A DNA stretch of 64,000 nt. Origin: Melittangium boletus DSM 14713 (lineage in GTDB: Bacteria > Myxococcota > Myxococcia > Myxococcales > Myxococcaceae). The DNA lies in contig NZ_CP022163.1 in the NCBI RefSeq assembly GCF_002305855.1, forward strand, positions 7,941,765-8,005,764, in the 5' to 3' direction. The notes beneath the pieces are model-generated. The model made no database searches and was not told the origin of the DNA. It saw only the letters and a list, made by a program, of their open reading frames with translations. Positions 1 through 6,851 of the stretch are shown piece by piece. The translations under genes were made by a program, and so were the position numbers. Each line of letters starts with the position of its first letter. Within the stretch, counting starts at the first letter, position 1.

Positions 1-2
1 AC

Positions 3-359
3 GCGGCGTTGGGTCGGCGGCTGTGGGCCGTGATGACCGAGCCCTTCTCCAATCATCGAGGAGAATCTAGACGCCGACAGATCCGGGTAGCGTTGGCCCA
101 CTCGCTGGGTTTCTCGGAGTTCTGTGTCGATGCGCTCGCGTCCTATGAGCCCTATCCCCCCTGGAACAAGCATTTCCTCGAGATGCGCGCCCGGTGCTAC
201 GTGGAGAATCACTCCGCGCTCGAGGATCAGGCGCTGACGGAGCTCGCGGACTTCCTGGCCACCGAACCTCCGTCCCTGCTGGCCGACGACAGCCCAGCGG
301 GTCCGCCCCCCCCATCCAACGAGGACTCCCGCTCCTCCGCCGGGGAAGAAGCGCCATAG
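3..359 (+). CDS. Hypothetical protein, 3' part (possibly partial)
   Basis: The reading frame is open from the window edge to a TAG at 357-359, so this is probably the C-terminal part of a gene that starts upstream. A short version could begin at TTG 9. The visible part has an acidic/aromatic middle (FCVDALASYEPYPPW) and a low-complexity Pro/Ser/Glu tail. I do not recognise a family. The next gene follows 24 bp later on the same strand, so the two may be co-transcribed. A competing minus-strand ORF at 67-357 is Arg/Pro-rich and looks like a shadow. Confidence 0.4.
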   Translation, partial: AALGRRLWAVMTEPFSNHRGESRRRQIRVALAHSLGFSEFCVDALASYEPYPPWNKHFLEMRARCYVENHSALEDQALTELADFLATEPPSLLADDSPAGPPPPSNEDSRSSAGEEAP

Positions 360-383
360 GCCACGTGTGGTAGGGCCAACGCC

Positions 384-1184
384 ATGACTGTGCCTCAGTC
401 CCCGGTGCTCGAGTTTCCAGCGATGCTCCACGGCCCTATCGGGACCATCCTCCGCAAGGTGAGAGCCAAGGGCCAGGGGTGGGCCCGGGAGTACCTCAAG
501 ACGGGCGGCTTTACCCAGCCCCGGCAGATGCTCCAGGTGCCGCCTGGTGAACTGCTGATCGTACACTCGGGGGCTGAGTTTGACTTCATTCCCCGCTCGT
601 ACTGGCGGGTGCACCTGTTCGCTGACGTCTTTATCGGCTTGAATGGCGGCGTCCCGGAAGAGGAATGCCAGCGAATGGAGGATGCCTTCGAGACCTTCTG
701 CCTGAGCACCCCGTGGGGGGCTCTCTACCATGCCGTGTCTCCTCCTCCTCTGCGCAGCGCGGATCGCATGGCGAGGCGGCTCGCCGCGCTACTGCGCTTC
801 TGGACTGTACTCCAGGGCCCTCGCTACGCGTTCTGGTTCGATCGCAAGTACACGCTGGAGGAGCTGGTGGAGGATATCTATGGCAAAACACTGGATGCGT
901 GGTGCCCCGGGGGTCCCGCCTCGGTTCGCGAGCACCTGGCGCTGACCGTGGATCGAATGTCTTGCGCTACCCGAGAGGATTGCATGGAGGCCATGCTCCG
1001 GGTGATTCCTGTCTTGGTAGCGGAGGACACTGGATTCAAGCACCGCGAGGTTCTCATTGACCCGGGCTTTCTGCGCGAGCGCCTCGCCTCGCTTTCCCCG
1101 AAGGACTTCGGGGATGTATCCGGCGCCTATAAATACACGGTGACCATGCAGTTGGCTGCCTGGGACAGGCAGTTGGGGCGGTAG
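384..1184 (+). CDS. Hypothetical protein, 266 aa
   Basis: ATG start with no strong Shine-Dalgarno sequence; a second ATG lies 13 codons in. The product is soluble, with no signal peptide or membrane segment, and is rich in Trp, Phe and Tyr. No domain is recognised. Base use is visibly less GC-rich than in the flanking genes, with more T- and A-ending codons, which may reflect recent acquisition. Position directly behind another unknown gene would fit an effector/immunity-type pair, but nothing in the sequence proves that. It converges on the hydrolase gene at 1194 with a 9-bp gap. Confidence 0.65.
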   Translation: MTVPQSPVLEFPAMLHGPIGTILRKVRAKGQGWAREYLKTGGFTQPRQMLQVPPGELLIVHSGAEFDFIPRSYWRVHLFADVFIGLNGGVPEEECQRMEDAFETFCLSTPWGALYHAVSPPPLRSADRMARRLAALLRFWTVLQGPRYAFWFDRKYTLEELVEDIYGKTLDAWCPGGPASVREHLALTVDRMSCATREDCMEAMLRVIPVLVAEDTGFKHREVLIDPGFLRERLASLSPKDFGDVSGAYKYTVTMQLAAWDRQLGR

Positions 1185-1193
1185 GAATGCTGG

Positions 1194-2459
1194 CTAGTGG
1201 TGCAGCAACCACTTCGCGAACGGTTCCCAGGCGAGTACCGGAGCATCCTCCGCGTACAAGAGATCGCCATGGCCGAAGTCCTCGGCGACTCGCTCCGGCC
1301 CGAACCGATGGACGACGAGCGTGGTGACGTCGGTCGACGAGACCCTCGTCGTCGAGTACAGACCGCGGTCGCCAAACCCGCCAGCGGCGCCGAGATAGAA
1401 GAGCGGGACGCGGATGTTGGCGAGCGCGGGCCTCGGCGAAGTGCCGCACCAGATGTCATCGAAATCCGCGGCCTCGCGCATGGACTGGTGGGGCGGCGCG
1501 CTGGCGAACCACGCGCTCACCCTGTTTTCGGACGACTCGCGCAACCCCGTGACATCGCCATGGGCGTCGAGGAGCGGCGCGCTCAAGTGGTACACCGGCG
1601 TGTACGGCGCGAGCCAGTAGGTCAGACCCGCCAGCGTGAGCAGGACGCCGCGATTCGTGTAGGACGGAAACACGGGCGAGCGCTCATCGGGCGAGCTCCG
1701 AGCCAACAGGCCCGCTGTGATGAACAAGCTGTTGCTGGAGTCGGTCACTCCCTGGGCCAGGGCGTCGCGCTCCGCCGCGGCATTGGCGCACGCGAAGTCC
1801 CGCAGGTCGGCGTCCTCGGGCGAGATGTCGTAGTAGATGTCGAGCGCGGCGATCGCCGAGACGTGGCGGCCATCGGCGGCGGCGTACGCGTAGGTGAGCT
1901 GGGCGCCATGTGAGAACCCGCCGAGGACGATTCGACCTGGATCTCGGTCGGTGAGGGTCCGCGTCGCCCGCGCGAAGGCGAGCGCGACAGCGGTGTCCTC
2001 GAGCGCCTGGTCGACGCCCATTCCGCCCAGATCGGAGATATCACCGTCGGCGGTGGGCAGCGTCCAGCGTCGATCGACGCCCCAGGTGTCGATGCCGCGA
2101 GACACCAGGTACGGGGCGAGCCCCGGGGCCGACGACGCGGGAGCGCCGAGTGACGGCACGAAGTTCGTGACGAAGTTGGCGAAGTCTCCGTGCAGCAGCA
2201 TCACCGCGTGCGGAGTCGGACGCGGTTGCCACGGCGAGAGCTCGCGGACGACGCGGTGGATGCGCACGCGTGCGTTCGGCGTGGAACCGACGCGGAGGTC
2301 GAATTGATAGTGATAGATGTCGTCCGTGACGTGCTCGCGCGTCACCGCGAACGGTGCGCTGACAGACGCGAGCTGTTCCGCTTCGATGTGCGGAAGGGGA
2401 GACGCGCTCACGGGCGCGCACGCGACGAACGCTGCGATGGCGAAACCAAGACGAGACAT
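1194..2459 (-). CDS. Secreted alpha/beta-hydrolase-like protein
   Basis: 421 aa with an N-terminal signal peptide (MSRLGFAIAAFVACAPVSAS), so exported. The LLHGDFANF segment resembles the oxyanion-hole HG region of alpha/beta hydrolases, GFSHG is a nucleophile-elbow G-x-S-x-G motif, and the late EDFGHGD His is the likely catalytic base. ATG 2459 is preferred over an upstream in-frame start at 2495 because a perfect AGGAGG lies about 6 bases ahead of it and the signal peptide begins there. The substrate cannot be read from sequence; an esterase, lipase or peptidase is possible. It is transcribed divergently from the blaI-type gene. Confidence 0.75.
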   Translation of the reverse strand: MSRLGFAIAAFVACAPVSASPLPHIEAEQLASVSAPFAVTREHVTDDIYHYQFDLRVGSTPNARVRIHRVVRELSPWQPRPTPHAVMLLHGDFANFVTNFVPSLGAPASSAPGLAPYLVSRGIDTWGVDRRWTLPTADGDISDLGGMGVDQALEDTAVALAFARATRTLTDRDPGRIVLGGFSHGAQLTYAYAAADGRHVSAIAALDIYYDISPEDADLRDFACANAAAERDALAQGVTDSSNSLFITAGLLARSSPDERSPVFPSYTNRGVLLTLAGLTYWLAPYTPVYHLSAPLLDAHGDVTGLRESSENRVSAWFASAPPHQSMREAADFDDIWCGTSPRPALANIRVPLFYLGAAGGFGDRGLYSTTRVSSTDVTTLVVHRFGPERVAEDFGHGDLLYAEDAPVLAWEPFAKWLLHH

Positions 2460-2515
2460 GGTGGTACCTCCTGAGGCGGAGCCAGTGTTGATCACGGCTC
2501 TGACCGTGGTCCCGT

Positions 2516-2532
2516 TACTATTGACGGTAGTA
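2516..2532. promoter_or_regulatory. BlaI-type operator O1 over the repressor promoter
   Basis: Palindrome TACTA-TTGACGG-TAGTA. The arms match the TACTA/TAGTA core of BlaI/MecI operators. A -35-like TTGACG (2521-2526) lies inside it, with a weak -10 (TTAGAT or TAGATG, 2544-2550) downstream, so bound repressor would block the promoter of the blaI-type gene at 2559. The same arms recur at 3988-4004. Confidence 0.68.
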
Positions 2533-2558
2533 GCAGGCCAAGGTTAGATGAAGGCATC

Positions 2559-2951
2559 GTGAAGAAGCGCACGTGGGAACCGCTGGGCCACTTGGAAGCG
2601 GCCGTGATGGGTGTCGTCTGGGCTCGTGCTCCGGTGACCGCTCGCGAGGTGTGCGACCGGATGACGGGGGCCGAGGAGCGGGCCTACACCACCATCATGA
2701 CGACCATGGACCGGCTTCACCGCAAGGGGCTGCTCGTCCGCGAGAAGGACGGCCTGGCCTGGCGGTACACGCCCGCGCTCGGCAAGGCCGAGTTCGAGAA
2801 GGCGCTCGCGGACGGCCTGGCGGCGGGAATCCTTCAGGCGCACGGCGAGGTCGCGCTCTCGGCCTTCGTCGATGCAACGGCCGAGGTCGATGAGGGGCTG
2901 CTCGACCAGTTGGCTCGGCTCATCGCCCAGCGGCGCAAGGGGCGCAGGTGA
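2559..2951 (+). CDS. BlaI/MecI/CopY-family transcriptional repressor
   Basis: 130 aa, the normal size for the family. The N-terminal winged helix-turn-helix is clear (GHLEAAVMGVVWARAP, then AYTTIMTTMDRLHRKG as recognition helix, then the wing KDGLAWRYTP), followed by a helical dimerisation tail. GTG start with AAGG 5 bases upstream. The stop overlaps the start of the M56 peptidase gene (TGATG), the classic blaI-blaR1 arrangement. By family knowledge it represses by binding TACTA/TAGTA palindromes and is released when its partner protease is activated. Here the likely targets are its own operon and the efflux genes that follow. Confidence 0.88.
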   Translation: MKKRTWEPLGHLEAAVMGVVWARAPVTAREVCDRMTGAEERAYTTIMTTMDRLHRKGLLVREKDGLAWRYTPALGKAEFEKALADGLAAGILQAHGEVALSAFVDATAEVDEGLLDQLARLIAQRRKGRR

Positions 2952-3937
2952 TGGCGGCCCTGGCCTTCCTCCTGGAGTGTGCGGCGACGGCGGCCCTCAT
3001 CGGCCTGGCTGTCTCGTTGCTGGTGTGGCCCGCGCTCCTGGTCCTCCGAGGCCGGGTGTTGCAGCGCGTTCCGGCGCTCCGGGCGGATCTTGCCTTCGTG
3101 CTCGGAATGCTCCCCGCCTTGGTCTCGATGGGGGTGGTGGCTGCCGCGATTGCTCCCCCGCTCGCCGCGGCGCTCGGTCTGGCGGCTGACCACTGTCTGA
3201 GTCATGGGCACCACGTACACCTGTGCTTCGTCCATTCGACGCACGTGAGGCCCCTCCTGGCGGCGGTGGGCGCCTTCGCGCTCGCCGTGTTCCTCTTCCG
3301 TGCCGGGGCAGTCGTCCTCCGGTTGATGCGGATGCGGGCGCGGCTGTCCGCCCTCGAGTCGCTCGGCACCTCGCGCCCGGGGCTCTTCTCCATCGTCGCT
3401 GTTCCCGGGGCTCCGCGGCTCTGCCATGCGGTGGGACTCGTGCGCAGGCGCATCCTGCTCTCGGCCAGTCTGGAGGAGTCGCTGACTCCAGCGGAGTTGC
3501 GTTCGGCACTGGCGCACGAGGAGGCCCACCTGCGTCGTCGAGATCCGTTGCTCGGGCTGCTGCTCGGGGTGGCCGGGCTCTTCGCCGCGCCGTTCCTCGC
3601 ACGGACCTGCACCACCGTCTACCAGACGGCCGCCGAGGAGGCCTGCGATGCCGAAGCGGCGGCGGCGGTGGGTGATGGCGGGTTGGTGGCGGGCGCGCTC
3701 GTCAAGGTCGCGGCTCTCCAGCGGAAGCTCTCCCACGTAACAGGGGTAGAGCCTGCCTTCGGGGCACTCGCACTGGAGCGCCGTGTCCGGCTCCTGCTCG
3801 ATGAGGAGGCGCGAGCTTCCTCGGCGCATGCCCTTCGAGTCGCCGGAGCCGTGGCCCTCGCCGCCGGGCTGTTCGTACTTGCTCACACCACCTTCCTCCA
3901 CCACGCGGTGGAGACGGCCCTCCATCTCCTCTTCTGA
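2951..3937 (+). CDS. M56-family membrane metalloprotease (BlaR1-like) with His/Cys-rich sensor loop
   Basis: About 328 aa. Hydrophobic segments lie near residues 2-33, 48-78, 101-125 and close to the C-terminus (about 292-312). HEEAH near residue 189 is the HExxH zinc site, and EEACDAEA further on supplies the expected third ligand, in a cytoplasmic loop as in BlaR1. There is no C-terminal penicillin-binding sensor domain. Instead the loop between TM2 and TM3 (about residues 80-98), extracytoplasmic by BlaR1 topology, has seven His and two Cys in 18 residues. The start is ATG 2951, overlapping the blaI stop; a GTG lies one codon earlier. Inferred role: a metal-triggered protease that inactivates the BlaI-type repressor. 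Confidence 0.87.
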   Translation: MAALAFLLECAATAALIGLAVSLLVWPALLVLRGRVLQRVPALRADLAFVLGMLPALVSMGVVAAAIAPPLAAALGLAADHCLSHGHHVHLCFVHSTHVRPLLAAVGAFALAVFLFRAGAVVLRLMRMRARLSALESLGTSRPGLFSIVAVPGAPRLCHAVGLVRRRILLSASLEESLTPAELRSALAHEEAHLRRRDPLLGLLLGVAGLFAAPFLARTCTTVYQTAAEEACDAEAAAAVGDGGLVAGALVKVAALQRKLSHVTGVEPAFGALALERRVRLLLDEEARASSAHALRVAGAVALAAGLFVLAHTTFLHHAVETALHLLF

Positions 3938-3949
3938 GAGCCCCAGGCC

Positions 3950-5239
3950 ATGTGCATGCGCTCGTCCCCTCGGCGTTCGACTTCATCTACTATCCTGGGT
4001 AGTATCTCCCTGCTGCTGCTGGCCGGCACGGCCGTGGCTCAGCCCGCGCTCAACGAGTCGCAATATGTGGAGCGGGTTCTCACCGCGAGCCTGGAGGCCC
4101 GCGTCGCCGAGCTCGAAGCCGCGCTCGGCCGCGCCGAAGCCGTGGGCGTCGGCTCGTGGCCCAACCCCGAGCTGGGGTGGGAGCGCCAGAAGACGACCTC
4201 CGGAACACGGGACGGGGAGAGCCAGGATGTGCTGGTGGCCTCCATCCCCCTGGTGCTCTCCGGGCGGCTGGGGTTGGAGCGCGAGGCCGTGGACCAGAAC
4301 GCGAAGGCCGCCGAGGCACGGCATGAGTGGGCCCGGGCTGGTTTGCGGCATGAGGCGACGCGAGCCTTCTCCGCGGTGCTGGCGGCTCGGGAGCGCCGGC
4401 GCATTCTGGAGCAGTCCTTCGCCGAGCTGCGGCGCGTGGCCGAGGCCATTGCCACCCGCGAGCGAGCGGGGGAGGCCGCCGGCTACGACAGGCTGCGCAT
4501 CGAGCTGGAGGCGGCGACGGTGCGGGATGCGCTGCGCGGCGCCGTACTGGACGAGCAACAGGCAGAAGCCCAGGCGCTGCGGCTCCTCGGGCCCGGGGTG
4601 ACGGTGCTCCCCCCGTTCGAGGGTATGCTCCAGGTGGAGCGGCTCCTGCCGGACGGGGCCTCGCTGTTGGCGGAGCTCGAGGAACGGCGTGGCGATCTGC
4701 GCGCCCTCGCGCTCGAAGCCCGTGGCGCGGAGGCCGCCCAGCGTGCGGCGGGCCGGGGTTGGATTCCGGAGCCCTCCGTCCGCGCGGGCGCGCAGCTCCT
4801 CGACATGGGACTGCCGGGGGCCGGGGTGGGGTACGTGGTCGGTGTGGGGCTGCCGCTGCCTGTCTTCGACCGTCGGCAAGGAGAGGCAGCCCGGGCGGAA
4901 GCGCGTCGGGGGCTCGCCGAAGCACGTCGCGCGGCACTTCTCCACGAAGCACGGACCCGGCTCGCGGTCGTTCTCGAGGCGGTGTCTGGCCGACGGGAGC
5001 GACAGGCGCGGCACCGGACCGAGGTGCTCGGGCGTGCGCAGGAACTGCGGCAGGTCGCCGCGACTGCCTACCGGGGTGGAGGAGCCGAGCTCCTCGTCCT
5101 GGTCGATGCCGAGCGTGCCGCCCGCGAGGCTCGGCTGACCGCGGTCGAGCTGGCGGTGTCCCTGGCCGAGGCCGAGACAGACCTTCTTCTTCTCGCGGGT
5201 GCCTATGACGGCGCCACGTCCCGGAGTGCCACCCGATGA
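3950..5239 (+). CDS. TolC-family outer membrane channel of the metal RND pump (CusC/CzcC-like)
   Basis: 429 aa with a signal peptide (cleavage near GTAVAQ) and the two long coiled-coil repeats of the outer membrane efflux family; the second half carries GxxWIPEPSVRAGAQL and the late DAERAAREARLTAVELAVSL helix. ATG 3950 or ATG 3956 could start it. Any later start loses the signal peptide, so the operator at 3988-4004 lies inside the coding sequence. The gene begins 12 bp after the M56 gene and its TGA overlaps the adaptor ATG (ATGA), so the three pump genes form one operon. Confidence 0.87.
   Translation: MCMRSSPRRSTSSTILGSISLLLLAGTAVAQPALNESQYVERVLTASLEARVAELEAALGRAEAVGVGSWPNPELGWERQKTTSGTRDGESQDVLVASIPLVLSGRLGLEREAVDQNAKAAEARHEWARAGLRHEATRAFSAVLAARERRRILEQSFAELRRVAEAIATRERAGEAAGYDRLRIELEAATVRDALRGAVLDEQQAEAQALRLLGPGVTVLPPFEGMLQVERLLPDGASLLAELEERRGDLRALALEARGAEAAQRAAGRGWIPEPSVRAGAQLLDMGLPGAGVGYVVGVGLPLPVFDRRQGEAARAEARRGLAEARRAALLHEARTRLAVVLEAVSGRRERQARHRTEVLGRAQELRQVAATAYRGGGAELLVLVDAERAAREARLTAVELAVSLAEAETDLLLLAGAYDGATSRSATR
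3988..4004. promoter_or_regulatory. BlaI-type operator O2, inside the 5' end of the TolC-like gene
   Basis: Palindrome TACTA-TCCTGGG-TAGTA, identical to O1 (2516-2532) at 13 of 17 positions with the same 7-bp spacing. It lies 38 bp after the first ATG, where a bound repressor would act as a roadblock or cover an internal promoter (TAGTAT at 4000-4005 is -10-like). Confidence 0.65.
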
Positions 5240-6834
5240 GCCGTTCCCTCCTCCTCGTCCTCTCCCTGGCGTGTCTGAGTGCCTGCAAACGCGCCCCAGG
5301 TGACCATGAACACGGTGCCGGACAAGGCCATGAGCATGGCGCTGCCGTCAGCGAGCCGGAGCGTCCGGACGAGTCCGTCACCGTCTACCAGGACGGCCTG
5401 GAACTCTTCATGGAGTACCCGGCGTTCGTGGTGGGCCAGCCCTCGCCCCTGGTGGCCCACTTCACGGATGCGCGTGATCCCAACGGCTTCCACGTGGTGA
5501 CGAAGGGGCGAGTGACGGCCACCCTGCGCTACGCGGATGGCTCGGAGGAGCGCTTCGTCGCCGAGAAGCTGTCGCGCGACGGCATCTTCAAACCGGAGGT
5601 GCGGCCCACGAAGGCGGGAGAGGGCACGCTCACCCTGCGCCTCGAGGGCGAGCAGGTGTCGGGCACAGTGGACGTGGGCAAGGTGGTGGTGCACCCCACC
5701 GTCGCCGCGGCCGTGGCCGCCGCGCCATCCGAGGAGGGGAGCGCGGCCACCGTGGGCTTCCTCAAGGAGCAGCAGTGGAAGACGCAATACGCGACGGCGC
5801 CGGCCGAGCCGCGTGTCCTCCAGGGTGGGGTGCGAGCCAACGGAGAGCTGAAGCCCGTGGCGGGGCAGTCCGCGGAGCTGTCCGCTCCAGTGGCCGGGCG
5901 TATCTCCGTGGGGGACAAGGTGGTGCACCTGGGGCAGCGCGTCCGCAAGGGCGAGGTGCTCGTGCGGCTGGTGCCCACCGGCTCGGTGAGCGGCACGGAC
6001 CTGGCCTCCCTGGAGATGGAGGCGGCGAGGGCGCGGGCGGAGCTGGGCCTGGCGGAGCGGGAGGTGAAGCGCGCGGAGGAGATGTTCGCGGGCAAGGCCA
6101 TTCCCGAGAAGCAGCTCGATGCGGCCCGGGTGGCGCGGGAGGTGGCGGCGGCGCGGATGGCGGCCACGGAGCGACAGCTCGCGCTCTACCGCGGCACCCA
6201 GAGCGGCTCGATGGCGGGCCCTGGTGGCGCGGCCTTCGAGCTGCGCTCCCCGGTGGACGGGGTGGTGTCCTTCGCGGAGGTCATCCCCGGGGCGGTGGTG
6301 GAGGCGGGCAGGCTCCTCGTCTCGGTGATCAACCCCGAGCGGCTGTGGCTGGAGGCCCGCGTGTTCGAGGCGGACGCGCCCAAGGTGGAGCGCTCGTCCG
6401 GGGCTTCCTTCTCCGTGGCGGGCTTCGAGCACGAGTTCACCGTGGACGAGAAGACGGGGCGCCGGGTCGCGGTGGGCTCGGTGGTGGACCGGAGCACCCG
6501 CACGGTGCCGGTCATCTTCGAGCTGCCCAACCCCGACGGTGTCCTCAAGCCCGGCATGTTCGCCAAGGTCACGCTCTACACCGGGCAGACGGTGCGCGGG
6601 GTGGCCATTCCCGAGTCGGCCCTCGTGGACGATAACGGCAAGCCCACTGTCTATGTCATGCAAGGGGGCGAGTCCTTCTTCAAGCGCGCTGTCCGCTTGG
6701 GCGTCCGCTCCGGCGGCTACGTCCAGGTGCTCGAGGGTGTGAAGGAGGGCGAGCGGGTCGTCTCCCGCGGCGCCTACGACATCAAGCTGTCCACCGCCAC
6801 GGGGGCCATCCCCGAGCACGGCCACCCGCACTGA
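5236..6834 (+). CDS. RND periplasmic adaptor (membrane fusion) lipoprotein, heavy-metal type
   Basis: 532 aa. The N-terminus is a lipoprotein signal (LVLSLACLSAC), followed at once by a His-rich stretch (DHEHGAGQGHEHG); the protein also ends in EHGHPH. An extra beta-rich domain (about residues 45-155) precedes the usual lipoyl, alpha-hairpin and beta-barrel domains (ELSAPVAGRISV near 213, hairpin 255-320, FELRSPVDGVVSF near 330). The length exceeds typical AcrA-type adaptors (about 390) and fits CusB/CzcB-type heavy-metal adaptors. The start overlaps the TolC-like stop by 4 bp. It links the inner-membrane pump to the channel and may bind or hand over metal ions through the His-rich ends. Confidence 0.87.
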   Translation: MSRSLLLVLSLACLSACKRAPGDHEHGAGQGHEHGAAVSEPERPDESVTVYQDGLELFMEYPAFVVGQPSPLVAHFTDARDPNGFHVVTKGRVTATLRYADGSEERFVAEKLSRDGIFKPEVRPTKAGEGTLTLRLEGEQVSGTVDVGKVVVHPTVAAAVAAAPSEEGSAATVGFLKEQQWKTQYATAPAEPRVLQGGVRANGELKPVAGQSAELSAPVAGRISVGDKVVHLGQRVRKGEVLVRLVPTGSVSGTDLASLEMEAARARAELGLAEREVKRAEEMFAGKAIPEKQLDAARVAREVAAARMAATERQLALYRGTQSGSMAGPGGAAFELRSPVDGVVSFAEVIPGAVVEAGRLLVSVINPERLWLEARVFEADAPKVERSSGASFSVAGFEHEFTVDEKTGRRVAVGSVVDRSTRTVPVIFELPNPDGVLKPGMFAKVTLYTGQTVRGVAIPESALVDDNGKPTVYVMQGGESFFKRAVRLGVRSGGYVQVLEGVKEGERVVSRGAYDIKLSTATGAIPEHGHPH

Positions 6835-6851
6835 GCCGGAGTCCCACGACG

